This document shows, one piece after another, positions 24,021 through 35,410 of a stretch of DNA of 64,000 nucleotides (position 1 is the first letter of the stretch; each line of letters begins with the position of its first letter). Position numbers and translations under genes: made by a program. Source of the DNA: Agapanthus africanus (lineage: Eukaryota; Streptophyta; Magnoliopsida; Asparagales; Amaryllidaceae); NCBI GenBank assembly GCA_030015575.1, contig CM057346.1, forward strand, positions 561,230,315 to 561,294,314. Direction: 5' to 3'. Under the pieces are notes generated by a model. The model made no database searches and had not been told where the DNA came from. It saw only the letters and a list, made by a program, of their open reading frames with translations.

Positions 24021-27000
24021 TGTCACGCCCCACTTCCCAGAGTACGCTAAGGTAGGCACGTGACATAGCCAACCATGCTCCCTGTGGATAGGGATTATCC
24101 TTCCACAGTCACATTACGGCTGTAGAGATATCAAGAACAATAATAAAACTATCTAGCACATGTCCATAAGCCAAAATAAAATGAGTCAAGAATAAATAAT
24201 GCGGAAGCAAGAGATCCAATACAAGAATAACTGGAATGTATGTCCCATAATGCGGGCTCACATCAGGAGTAAAATAATACTGAAAATAAAAGAACTAACT
24301 ACTAAGGAGTCCTCACTGCTCAGCCAGCTGACTGAAGTACTCCTGCTCTGACTGCAGCAAGGGTAAGGAATCTGGGCCATGTAAAACCCAGACGTCAGCG
24401 CGTCATAACATCAAGCAATAATATGTAAACAGGGTAGCGAGACATGCAAGTATAATCATAAATAGTAAAGCAGGGTAACAGCAATATGAATCAGGGCGGT
24501 GAAAGGTAGTGTGCAGCGAGTAATCTAAACTGGTTATTGGGTTGAATAGTCTCAAGTCCTTGAAATCAATTTGATGAATCATCGATGTAACTCAATAGTA
24601 TCCCGTGCATACCCGGAACCACGGTCTAAGACTCTCGGGCTGAAACCGAGACGTGCCGCTAGGCACTAAAAGGAAAGGGTAAAGACGGACGATGTTAGCA
24701 GCAGCATCCCGAGGCGGGCCTAGCCTCTAAAACTGATCAGTATAAGCAAGCAACTGTCGAGTTATAAGTCTGGATTTCATCATTGATTTCCCCATACCCC
24801 CAAGTTATATGTGTTCAAGTCAGTTATTTAAGTAATCAAGAACTAATGCCAACACAGAAGCAGGTAGGTGCAGGTTTGTCTGGATAGACAACAGGAACGG
24901 TCCGTAAGGATTACATGTCAGGTTTGTTGGCATTAGACACAAGATCAGGTAACAAGTCATGCCATGGTACATCAGGTCAGGTCAAGTAGTGTATTTAGGT
25001 ATCAGGTCATGTCAAGAGTGTACGGTACCATATCATATCAAGTAGGAAGTGCAACAGGTCATGTCAGGAAGCAAAAAATGTTACGTGGGTGCTCATAAAG
25101 CAAACTAATATAAACATGGTTATAAATAAACAAGCACGGGTACTGTTAGAATAATAAACTGGAACATGATATGCAAATAGGTACAGAATAATTTATATCG
25201 AGGCCCAGTTATCATTACTTAACTACAGTATACAAATATGGATGTTAGAATCATGTTAACATGTATTACATAATCTAGAGATGCAATGATATGTATAATA
25301 GGTTCAATAGATGCCATTATAACTAAAACAAGTCAAGGGTGCACACGGTGTCCAATAGGGTAAACTATAGAAAGGGTACCATAAGCTAGGTAATTATTTA
25401 TTATGTGATTAAAATATAAACGTGGTTAATAGGTTTAATAAAGTAAATGCAACGGGTAGTTTTTTCAAGTTTTGAAACTAAAATGATATAACGTGACATC
25501 AAACATGTAAAAGGGAAATCATGATATTAAAGTTAAACTGCAGGTTTAATGTTCCATCAAATGTATATATAATAAATTAAGTAGCATGTAGCAAGGTAAA
25601 CTTGCCTCGACGGATCGCGAAGCGGTAAACGGAACATCACGCGTCGGCGGGAAAATTCGTGACGTGCGCACGGTACATGGAATGAGTCCAAACAACGAAC
25701 GGTGGGATCACACGGATCAGAGGTCCTCGCTGGGTCGTCGGGATCGTCGATGTCATGGCCAACTCCGGCGATTAGGTTGCAGAGGGGTGTGCTAGCAGTG
25801 ACGGCGAGATCGACGGCGGTGAGGGATGCCGGTGAAGGGTTTCAGAAGAGCTAGGGTTCGGTTAGGGTTTGGGGCTCGGGTTAGGAGTTGCTGGGGTTTT
25901 GTGTGCAGGATTTATTGGTTGCTGGAAGGAGAGCAGAGGAGAGGGAGGAGATGGCGATGGCGATGGTGGGTGGTCGGCGGCGATGGAAGGCAGCGGTGAG
26001 TTCTAGGTTCTCTCTCGGGTATGTGTGCAGGGGAGAACGACTCGGGAAGAAAAAGAGACGGAGACTAAGATGGAGAGGAGGAAGAGAGGAGACGGTCGTG
26101 TGGAGCAGAAATAGGGTTAGGGTTTGAGGAGGCGACGAGGGGGTTGGATGGGTTTCACTCTGTTGTTCTCGTGCATGGGTTTCTTTTCTTTTAAAAGAGG
26201 GAGAAGAAGATAGAGGGAGGTGATGATATCGTGGGGAGGTGACGGGATCTCCAACTACCGCAATAGGAGAAAGAAAGAACGCGAGAAGAGAGAGATAGGG
26301 AGAGAGCGAGAGGAGAGAGAAAGGGGAGGAGAAAGAAACTTGGCTTTATATGCAGGAGAGAGAAGAAGAGAAGAGATCAGGGTTTATGAGATGAGGAGAG
26401 AGAGAGATCGGTGGCTGAGAAAGGAGAGGGAGAAGGAGAAATAGAAAGGGAGAGAGGTGGTGTGGGGCCCGGCACCAAAAAGAAGGACAGTGATTGGCTC
26501 GAATTAGGAATTTGTTTAGGAAAAAGATTGTATAAAAGATTTGCTGGAAATAACTTCGTTATGGAAAAATTATAGTAAGCTGTAGAAAATATTTTAAGCT
26601 GATTTGAAAGATTTAAAATAATTAGGATTTGGCGGAATAAAAAATATTTCAGAATTACGCCCGGGTCGGGTCTAAAAATTTGAATTTGAAATATGAAAAT
26701 TATTAGCAGGTTCCAAAAATTAAAATGAAGGACTATGTAATGAAAAAGCATACCCCCAAGAAAGGACGCACGTACGTGCGCGTAGCCGTCCAAACACGCC
26801 CGTTTCACTGAACGGGACGAGAACACGATGCAAGGACGCTACCACAGGGTTAGGGGTAACTAGCAGGCCATGACATGTATTTTTAAATTATTTTAAGTGA
26901 CCTAAACTGCTATATGCAAAATATGTAATGTCTAGATAATCTATAACTAGTAACTGCCAAAACATGATAAATGAAATAAGTACCACAAACAACACATACG

Positions 27001-27037
27001 GTAACTGAAATTGGTATAACTGGACTCGGTTGTTACA
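24021..27037 (-). repeat. 5' LTR of the Tekay-type element
   Basis: 3017 bp, TGTCACGCCCC...GGTTGTTACA on the plus strand, the partner of 16570-19590. Differences include length changes in the GA tract (near 26395-26410) and scattered transitions. Confidence 0.92.
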
Positions 27038-28765
27038 AGAATTCTTAGGTTGTGTAGAATGAGAAGATGGAGTGATTTGTCTCTTGGAACCCTAAGATTC
27101 TCAACACATGAGAGCTATTAGGGTTTGATGAGGAAGAAGGTCGCTTGAAGAAAATGAGAGAGGAGAGAAAGAACTTGGATGAAGAATGCTCATTCATTTG
27201 TGATGAATAATGAACCATGTGAATTATTGATGAGATAATATCTGACAAAATCACATGGTTCAAAAATATCTATTTTGTCAAGAGATGAGTCATAGCTCAT
27301 CCAAGAAATATCTCCACCTCATTTCTCCACCCAAATTAAGTTTCATTTCTAAAAGAAAATCAAAACCCAAATTTGGCATTTCCTTCTAGAAGCTTTCTCG
27401 AGAAATTACGAGAACGCCCATCATCCGTATATACATACCCGCATCCGCATTCCGAAGAACACGAATACAAAGAGACGAAAATAATCCATCAATATAATAC
27501 ATGGATCCGGCTTAAACCAAAACCCACTAGTATTATCCGCCCGATCATCATACATGTACAAGTAAACGTAAGTGATCGAAGCCCTGCCGTAAAACCATAC
27601 GGCCTCTACATCGTTTCACCCGAAGCAGGGAAACCCTCTGTGTAGGACACTAAAGACTCGATAGTACGCTAGCAGTGGGTTTAACCACAAGCACGTCAGC
27701 GGCACTTGTTGTACTTAACGACTACCCAGGTACCTATCGAAAAGGAAGGCCGACGAGCAAACTCGTCCGAACTCCTACTGAGCCTATCCGCGACAATATC
27801 CGTACAGTCCGGTCTCTTTGTCAATGAGTATCGCATACCGGGTTTAGGGGTGGTGAACGTCAGACTCTAATATCCCGATAAGTCGTACTGATGTGGCTCA
27901 GGACCAATCCAGAAAACTACTGATCAATCTATCAGTAAATCCCAACTGCCTTGGCCAAGGTCTTATGGTCCTGACCAATCGAAATACAGTGCGATATCGA
28001 CTCCCAATACCGGGAGAGACGAATCCCCAACAATCGCTCACTGCCTCCATGTAGTTCGGGAATGTACCCAACCAAAATCTATTTGCACGATTCAGTAGAG
28101 CCGTGGTAGGGTAGTGATCAAAGCACAGTGGGAACTCACACGAGACAAATGAAGATCTCAGGTCTGAAGACTAACCTCTACACATGTCACCTGAGAACTT
28201 CTATCTGACGATAGGTATAATACCATCTGGATGTTCTCCGCGAGTCCGTCCAGTGTACTCATACCCATTGAGCACCTGTATACGATTTTAGGTGCATCCG
28301 ACCAATAGAAGCGGGACCAACCATTGCCCCTTGTTGGGGCTAGAAGCGTATACACTACTCTACTCTGTAGTATCAATGCCCAGTCTCGATACTCATGCGA
28401 CTAGGGACCATTTAAGGATGTGCTTATAGACTACCCTGCTCCCACAAGTATGATCGCCATCACAACGCAGGTAGTCAAGCAAGATCCTACGGGCTTTATC
28501 AACAAGTAACTGCAATATGTAATAACATTTATAACATATACCATGTTAAGATAAAAACAAACCATAATAGTATACTACCGTATCGAGTCTTTATCAATAT
28601 ATGCAAGCTGGATAAAACATCAATAGAAATAAATACATATATCCTGGCAAAGGCATCTCAAATAATATATTATATAACTGAGCAAGAATGTCTTGTACAT
28701 ACATATCCCTAGCATCCACATGTATGCATATACAATAATGGCATCTAAGGCATATATATCCAACA
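27038..28765 (-). repeat. 5' LTR of copia element, distal part
   Basis: Continues the LTR interrupted at 16569: it matches 8765-10489 from TTCTTAGGTTGTGTAGAATGAG to the terminal CCAACA, with scattered substitutions and a short deletion near 27249 in this copy. Confidence 0.9.
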
Positions 28766-28770
28766 ATTAC

Positions 28771-29051
28771 AACCAGTTCACACGTGAAGCAGATCATTAG
28801 TTTTCTTTCCCGCTTTTCTTTTTTAGTAAGTTACATATTTAAACACTTTCTTTTTATATTCAGATTTCTTGTATCAGTTAAACTCTGTAAAGTTGACAAT
28901 GTAAATATATAAAGTGGTTAGATTTTATTTTCACTTGTCTATTCTTGTGTCATTTTTATGTTGCTTATAGACGCTTAACGTATTCTTATAGTAAATACAT
29001 TGCGGGCTTGACACGTCACCGTTTCCGTCTACTGGGAAGCGAGGCGTGACA
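28771..29051 (+). repeat. Chromovirus-like LTR remnant, right part
   Basis: Follows the copia target duplication. It is AT-rich and ends CTGGGAAGCGAGGCGTGACA at 29051, followed by AGTGGTATGCCTAAGG, which could be a decayed tRNA-iMet primer site (TGGTATCAGAGC). No gag or pol follows; 29052-29450 holds no recognisable gene, so the element is truncated. Confidence 0.45.
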
Positions 29052-29459
29052 AGTGGTATGCCTAAGGCAAGAGCTAGGACTGGTTTAGGTATTTATAGGA
29101 GAAAAATGAAGGTGTGTAAATTTAAAGAATTGAATTAAAAAAAATCGAAATAGTGTTAATGGGAGGGGATTGAAAAGTCTCTGGTTAAAATCAGAGAAAT
29201 CAAACAGAAAATATAGAGTAGAGAAGAGCTGAAGGGGTGCACGGGCAAAGAATGCGGACTTTTAGGCAAAACCAACCCGCCGGTAGCAGTCAAAATGGGA
29301 AAACTGGCGGTCAAAAAGTATGGGCTGGTCTCGGGGTTCGTACAGTGCATTCATGTGGGTATTTATGTCTCGTTTTTATTGTTTGATTTATTTACAACTC
29401 TTCATTTCTCCATGTAATGCACGTGCAACTCTTGGGCTTCTGAAAAATTTAAAAAGAAA

Positions 29460-29540
29460 AATATTAAAAATAATTGGAACTGGTGGGATTCGAACTTGCA
29501 GGCTATGGGACAGTAGAGGAATTAACCGGTGAGTTATAAG
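29460..29540 (-). other. tRNA-like sequence (possible tRNA relic or SINE head)
   Basis: On the minus strand an A-box-like TAACTCACCGGTTAA is followed about 35 nt later by AGTTCGAATCC, a close match to the tRNA B-box (GGTTCGANTCC), ending CCCACC. Promoter spacing is tRNA-like, but I could not fold convincing acceptor and anticodon stems, so an intact tRNA is unlikely. Surrounding sequence is AT-rich and unassigned. Confidence 0.35.
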
Positions 29541-29639
29541 GAGTTTCTTATACATAAGTTATCAGAAATAACTTATAACTCTAAACCAGGACAGAAATAC
29601 ATTTTTTTATTAATATTGGATCAATAAAAGTGTATAGTA

Positions 29640-31425
29640 ATTTTAGGGTCGTTACAAAGGATGGAAAAAGGAAGGACAATCTCAACACCCATCGTGATTT
29701 GACGAATTTAGATGGTTTTTTCATTAGAAAAGAATTACAATCTCGGCCTATGCCTGGTAAACCGGGTTATTACGAGATCCCACCGGCAATCTACAATATG
29801 AACAAAGAGGAGAAGCGGCGGTTCTTGCGTGTGTCGAAAGAATTGAAACGGTTTCTCATCAAACATTTCCAAATAGGTGCAGGTAGAAAACGGAAAAATT
29901 GTAGGACTCAAGAGCCACGATTAACACATATTGATGCAACAACTTCTACTTTTATGCCTTAGAGTATCGGTAAAACCAGAAGTTGGTCTCGTACTTAACG
30001 ACTTTTGCACATATTTCCACCAAATGTGTTCCAAAAACGTGGACATCAATGAGATAGCTGAGCTCGAAAAAGATATTCTTTTGATCCTTTGCAAGCTCGA
30101 AACTATTTTTTCACCTTCCTTTTTCGACATTAGTATTCACTTGTCCGTCCATCTGGCAACCGAGGTCAGGATTGGCGGTCCGGTTCATTACCGTTAGATA
30201 TATCCAATTGAGAGGTATTATTGACGTTTATTATCCATTATTTAAATTGTAAAGAATTATCATGAATTATTAATTAATTTCATTTTCAACAAATATCTGT
30301 TAACTTTAAAAAACTATATCTGCAACAAGTATCGTCCTGAAGGTTCGATTGCTCAAGCTTATCTCCTGAAAGAAATCACGTCTTTCTATACTCGTTTCCT
30401 GAATGACGATGTCATGATGAAGTTGAACAAACCGCAGAGTGTTCCTGACGGTCAAATTGGAGCAGCAAGGCTAAAGAACATGTCTTACGATCTCGCAGTC
30501 AGTGTACATGCATACATCTTAACAAACAACGATTGTTTTGCTAAATATGCAGAGTAAGTGTTTATTATTTCATCGTTTTAAACGTTTGGAATTAAATTTA
30601 ATCTAATTAATATAACTGTATATTAGCAAACAAAGCGCACAAAGATATACTCACGAGATCGAATCCTAAGACGTGGTCAAATGATAGGATCGAAGAAGAA
30701 CATAGGCGCACTTTCGCCGCTTGGTCTATAAAAGAAGTGAACGAACAATTGAATCGTGGAGAGCACGTTAATAGAGAGCTCCACGACCTTTTAAATGGTC
30801 TAATGATTGCAGCTAGGTTTTACAACGGGTACAGGGTATCTGGATATTAATTTGAGGTAGAAAGTACGGAACGTATTAGAGTTACGCAAAATACTGGCAT
30901 CGTAACCGTCGACGAGAATAGAAATCCCTACTACGGTGTTCTTGAGAAAGTTATAACGGTCTTATACTAGCATACGACTGTCCCATTTCATATATTTCAA
31001 TGCAGATGGTACAATACCAAGACTGACCAGGGTATGCAGGTCGATCAATATGGTCTGACTTTGGTAAACACCAAACGGATGTTACCAAAATAATACAGCT
31101 TTATCTTTCCCACAATGGCAATATAAATATATTATTCTCAGGACTTGCAAAAAGTTGACTGGGATGGTGTTTGTCGTTGGAAACCGAGAGATTAGTATAA
31201 CGTGCCAACATTGAATGGCTCTGAAGACCAGAGCGACGATAAAGATCTCACGATAACACGTCTCATTTCATCTATTGAATATACCAAAGATCCAAACTAT
31301 TCTGTGCTGTCCATCCATATGTTTGTAAGAACTGACAGCGGCCAATTGATTATCACGGATCAAGATTTTGAGAATCCACCCAACGAATCTTTATATAATG
31401 TACCATATAAACGAGTAAGCTAATG
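29640..31425 (+). pseudogene. TNP2-type CACTA transposase, C-terminal half, decayed
   Basis: 29640-30215 matches the DUF4218 region of TNP2 proteins in two frames: RKDNLNTHRDLTNL, LQSRPMPGKPGYYEIPPAIYNM, then after a shift near 29930 LLILCKLETIFSPSFFDISIHL and VHLATEVRIGGPVHYR. Later exons follow the same order as in CACTA B: one with RPEGSIAQAYLLKEI (30330-30556), one around ARFYNGYRVSGY and NRNPYYGVLEKV (30640-30970), one with LTLVNTKRMLPK (31000-31092) and a last one with KVDWDGVCRWKPRD (31145-31425). Stops and shifts show it is dead. The alignment with 37140-38870 is clear, though the two copies are well diverged. Confidence 0.78.
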
Positions 31426-31502
31426 AAGTTAAATTGAATGTTCTAAATTGTATAATGATTATAAATAATGAAATAATGTTTAGATATATATGTAGGATTT
31501 GA

Positions 31503-31778
31503 TCATGGACACAGACAAAGGCACTAAACGCCACAAGAGACAGCATCTACAGGACATTCTGAGTCAATCCATACCGCCGACGAGACTGTCCCAGGGCCCT
31601 CAATAGGCATGAGAGCCACCGCAGCAACGCCTATCCGTAGCAACGCTCCCCTATTACTGTAACATCACCCTCCATGGTCCCCCTACTCACACCGCACCAT
31701 CCTCGACTGTCCTTACCATCCTTTCTAGCGCTCCCCAGACTACCGCCAGATCACCCGCAGCATCGCCGCCTCCCCTGC
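31503..31778 (+). pseudogene. Start of second gene of CACTA A
   Basis: An ATG at 31505 opens MDTDKGTKRHKRQHLQD, after which Pro/Ser/Thr/Ala-rich sequence with stops follows until the CACTA B insertion at 31779. Second genes of CACTA elements often start with such low-complexity regions. The gene resumes at 42838. No domain can be named in this piece. Confidence 0.4.
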
Positions 31779-31985
31779 CACTACTACAATATGGGGTTGC
31801 CCCTACGGATAATGGAATCCGTAGGGGCAGATTTTTGTTGCCCCTACGGACTAATCCGTAGGGCTCAATGGTTGTCCCTACGGTGCCCGACGTTTTAATT
31901 TAAAAATATTAAATCGTAATTTGTTGTTTGGCCCTACGGAGCCGCAAACCAATGACCTACGGTTAAGTCCGTAGGGGCAATTAAA
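31779..31985 (+). repeat. Left terminal and subterminal repeats of CACTA B
   Basis: After the CACTACTACA end, copies of CCCTACGGA(N)TCCGTAGGG in both orientations occur to about 31982 (for example 31799-31832 and 31840-31863). Subterminal repeats of CACTA elements are the binding sites of the TNPA-type protein; here each is itself a palindrome. Confidence 0.85.
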
Positions 31986-32017
31986 TGGGAATTTAATATT
32001 AAAAAAAAGATACAGAA

Positions 32018-32284
32018 ATGCCCTACGCCTCGATCTCCCTCGTTCCCAAAATTCCCAAAATTCTCTGTGATCTCGTTCCCGCGTCTGCAGTTTTTTCATC
32101 GTCGTCACCACCCTCCGTTCTCGTCGTCGCCACCGCCCTCGTTCTTCCTCGTCGCCGATTGCGTGCGTCGTCGACCACCGATCGAGCGTTTTCGCCGTCT
32201 CCTCCACCGCCTACAGGTTAGTAAATCTTCAATTAAACATAATTTTGATGATTTTAGGGCTAAGGTTCAGGGTTTAGGTACCGA
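32018..32284 (+). other. Probable 5' transcribed region of CACTA B
   Basis: Pyrimidine-rich, with TCGTCGTC-type runs, then an AG-GT-like junction near 32216 and AT-rich sequence. An open frame at 32018-32221 is Ser/Pro/Val-rich and low complexity; I do not regard it as a protein gene. Confidence 0.3.
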
Positions 32285-32450
32285 TGAGGGTTAGGGTTAG
32301 GCATCGGTTGTGGTTAGGGTTAGGGTTAGGGTTAGGCATCGGTTGGGGTTAGGGTTCGGTTGGGGTTTGGTGTTGGGGTTGGGGTTCGGCTGGGGTTGGG
32401 GTTAGGGTTAGGGTTAGGGTTGGGGTTCGGCTGGGGCTGGGGCTGGGGTT
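32285..32450 (+). repeat. Degenerate GGGTTA (TTAGGG-type) repeats
   Basis: Short runs of GGGTTA hexamers (three or four in a row near 32315 and 32400) mixed with GGGTTC, GGGTTG and GGGCTG variants. They resemble telomere-type repeats but are short and interstitial. Confidence 0.7.
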
Positions 32451-32454
32451 AGGG

Positions 32455-33340
32455 ATAATAAAACCCCACTCCATCCAATCAAAAGCTTTTTCCATATCCA
32501 ATTTGAAGAGGATATTATGACCTCTTGTTTTTCTGTTAATATCCTGAGCAAGTTCCTGTGCTAAAACTATATTTTCTGCAGACTTTTATCTTTTGTGAAT
32601 GCTCCTTAATTCTGAGAAATGATTTTTGGCAATAAAGTAGCTAGTTTGTCTGATCGAAGCTTGGTGAAAATTTTGTATAGAAAATTACAAAGGTTTATAG
32701 ACCTATAATCGATGATGGAGCGACAGTTTGCCTTTTTCGGAATAAGACAAACGAAAGTAGAATTGACAGCCTTGGGCACCTCTTTATGTTTGAAAAAATA
32801 TTTCCCAGCTTCCAAAAGATCTTCACTATTAATCTGCCATGCAGCCAAATAGAACTTGTCAGAGAACCCATCAGGACCAGGAGCACTATTTGGATCCATA
32901 TTTTTAATACAACTGTGTGGCTCTTCAATAAAAGGAATATCATTAAGTATTTTATTTTCAACATCTGAAATCATATTAGAAATGATATGTCTGCAATCAA
33001 ATTCTGCATTTATATTTTGTGAAGTAAAAACTTTTTCAAAATGAGAAGCTGCCATATGAACAATCTATTTATGCTCCTCAAAACAAATGCCTTCTACATT
33101 TTGCAACTTTGTAATTCTGTTTTGATGTCTTCTGACATTAACCCAACAATGAAAGAATTTGGTATTTTTATCACCATCTGAAATCTATTTTAGCCTTGAT
33201 TTATGTCTCCAAAAAAATTGAGGAAGGCTGTGTTTGTTATATTAAAAACATTTTTGTTGAACCCAACAAGTGAAACTTTAGAGTTGTTATAGATAGCTCT
33301 TATATGTTGTTTAATGCATGTACCATTGTTAAGAGAGTGC
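32455..33340 (-). pseudogene. LINE (non-LTR) reverse transcriptase fragment
   Basis: On the minus strand the open segment 33055-32606 gives NSAPGPDGFSDKFYLAAWQ, VNSTFVCLIPKKANCRSIIDYRSINLCNFLYKIFTKL and RSDKLATLLPKIIS, the fingers region of plant LINE reverse transcriptases. Broken sequence down to 32455 adds KLDMEKAFDWMEW (the first catalytic Asp region), and sequence upstream to about 33340 is AT-rich LINE-like. The catalytic YADD box, RNase H and the 3' tail are missing, so both ends are truncated. It lies against the GGGTTA repeats. Confidence 0.82.
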
Positions 33341-33380
33341 AAGGTGGAGAACAATAATTTGTTTCAACGGCACATTTTTC

Positions 33381-35240
33381 AAGTTAAAACCGATATATGA
33401 TATTCGATGATAATATGAAACTTTCATATTCTCATCGATATTCATATATGAAACTCAAAGCGTCACTTAGTCCCCGTCTATCGGTTAACATACGTTCGAT
33501 GTTCGTCATGACATAGAACTATACGAGATTATTAACTATCGGACGGTATAGCTCGGTACTAACAACTGGCGTGTAGTCTATGTGAAGAGAAGATTCAATC
33601 GTATGATAACCGATAGATTTGTCCCGTGTGGACAAGTTAGGAATGTATAAAGAAAACACCTGCATTCACTTATGTTTTCATCCGTTTTGAGATATTTCGT
33701 CGGTACTTTTCCGCTGGTTCTCCGTGTACAAAGATAGATTAGATGTTCATTTCAACGTTATTTCACAGCTTTGAAATGATTATCTATTCTATTACAGTGT
33801 ACTCGGAGAACAGCGGGGAGGTGCTGCCGAAATTTTCTTGAAACGGTTCAAAGCACAAGCGAATGGGTGTTCGCTCTATACATTCTTAATGGGATAGAAG
33901 CCTTACCCCCGACAGCCGAAACACACACATAAAACAAGAATACACAACAAACGCATCATTAGAGAGTGATTCAAGATGTTCGAGTTAAAACCAATATATG
34001 ATACTCGATGATAATATGAAACTTTCATATTCTCATCGATACTCATATATGAAACTCAAAGCGCCACTTAGTCTCCGTCTATCGGTTAACATATATTCGA
34101 TATTCGTCGTGATATAGAACTATACGAAGGTTGTTAAATATCGGACGGTATAGCTTGATACTAACAACCGTCGTGTAGTCTATATGATGAGAAGATTCAA
34201 TCATATGATAACCGATAGATTTGTCCCGTGTGGACAAGTTAGGAATGTATAAAGCAAACACCTTCATTCACTTGTGTTTTTATCCGTTTCGAGATATTTC
34301 GTCGGTACTTTTCCGCTGGTTCTCCGTGTACAAAGATAGATTAGATGTTTATTTCAACGTTGTTTCACAGCTTTGAAATGATTATCTATTCTACTACAGT
34401 GTACTCGGAGAACAGCGGGGAGGTGCTGCCGAAATTTACTCGAAACAGTTGAAAACATAAGCGAATGGGTGTTCGCTCTATACATTCTTAATGGGATAGA
34501 AGGCTTACCCCCGACAGTCGAAATACACACATACAACAAGAATACACAACAAACGCATCATTAGAGAGTGATTCAAGATGTTCAAATTAAAACCAATATA
34601 TGATACTCGATGATAATATAAAACTTTCATATTCTCATCGATACTCATATATGAAACTCAAAGCGCCACTTAGTCCCCGTCTATCGGTTAACATACGTTC
34701 GATGTTCGTCGTGATATAGAACTATACGAAGGTTGTTAAATATCGGACGGTATAGCTCGATACTAACAACTGTCATGTAGTCTATGTGACGAGAAGATTC
34801 AATCGTATGATAACCGATAGATTAGTCACGTCTGGACAAGTTAGGAATGTATAAAGCAAACACTTTCATTCACTTGTGTTTTCATCTGTTTCGAGATATT
34901 TCGTCGGTACTTTTCCGCTGGTTCTCCGTGTACAAAGATAGATTAGATGTTCATTTCAACGTTATTTCACAGCTTTGAAATGATTATCTATTCTATTACA
35001 GTGTACTCGGAGAACAGCGGGGAGGTGCTGCCGAAATTTACTCGAAACGGTTGAAAGCACAAGCGAATGGGTGTTCACTCTATACATTCTTAATGGGATA
35101 GAAGCCTTACCCCCGACAGCCGAAACACACACATACAACAAGAATACACAACAAACGCATCATTAGAGAGTGATTCAAGATGTTCAAGTTAAAACCAATA
35201 TATGATACTCGCTGATAATATGAAACTTTCATATTCCCAT
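33381..35240 (+). repeat. 602-bp tandem array made of hairpins, three copies plus a partial
   Basis: The shared start AAAACC(G/A)ATATATGATA occurs at 33386, 33987, 34589 and 35191, spacing 601, 602 and 602 bp; the fourth copy breaks off after about 50 bp. Within each unit three inverted repeats follow in order: about 26-bp arms around GAAACTTTC; about 65-bp imperfect arms both beginning CTATCGGTTA (33477-33625); and arms over 100 bp (about 33640-33900) with ATCCGTTT(C/T)GAGATATTTCG pairing with CGAAAT...CGAAACGG. It lies just upstream of the transposase start. Confidence 0.9.
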
Positions 35241-35410
35241 ACATGAGTATCCTCAAATCTAACTTTGATTATCGATAATTTATTCTTTTCAACGACAAAC
35301 GCACACACAAAGCATATACACGGATTTTCTCCTTTGTCAGTAACCATCCCGTTCTTAGATTTCTCAATATAGTCATCATAACCTACAATTTATATATTAT
35401 ACAGTCTAAC

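Larger units (their letters stand above)
16570..27037 (-). mobile_element. Tekay/Del-like Ty3/gypsy chromovirus nested in the copia LTR
   Basis: The element is flanked by AGAAG (16565-16569) and AGAAT (27038-27042), a 5-bp target duplication with one change. The two LTRs, 3021 and 3017 bp, begin TGTCAYGCCCC and end GGTTGTTACA on the plus strand. The 4.43-kb interior on the minus strand runs primer site, shortened gag, protease relic, RT-RNase H, integrase. Long LTRs, tRNA-iMet priming and the integrase tail are Tekay/Del features. Partial hand comparison suggests about 2% LTR divergence, younger than the host copia element. Missing gag N-terminus and internal stops make it non-autonomous. Confidence 0.9.
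8427..28765 (-). mobile_element. Ty1/copia LTR retrotransposon, split by a nested gypsy element
   Basis: The element is bounded by LTRs ending TGAAAGG...CCAACA on the plus strand and flanked by a perfect 5-bp target duplication ATTAC at 8422-8426 and 28766-28770. Internal order on the minus strand is primer site, a region with no gag, protease, integrase, RT, RNase H, polypurine tract, which is Ty1/copia order. LTRs are about 2.06 kb, in the range of Angela/Tork-type copia elements; the exact clade is uncertain. The right LTR is interrupted at 16569/27038 by the Tekay-type element. Frameshifts and the lack of gag show it is dead. Confidence 0.9.

Noticed and set aside
32285-32450. True telomere or chromosome end
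   Set aside because: Only short, degenerate hexamer runs inside a bounded CACTA element.
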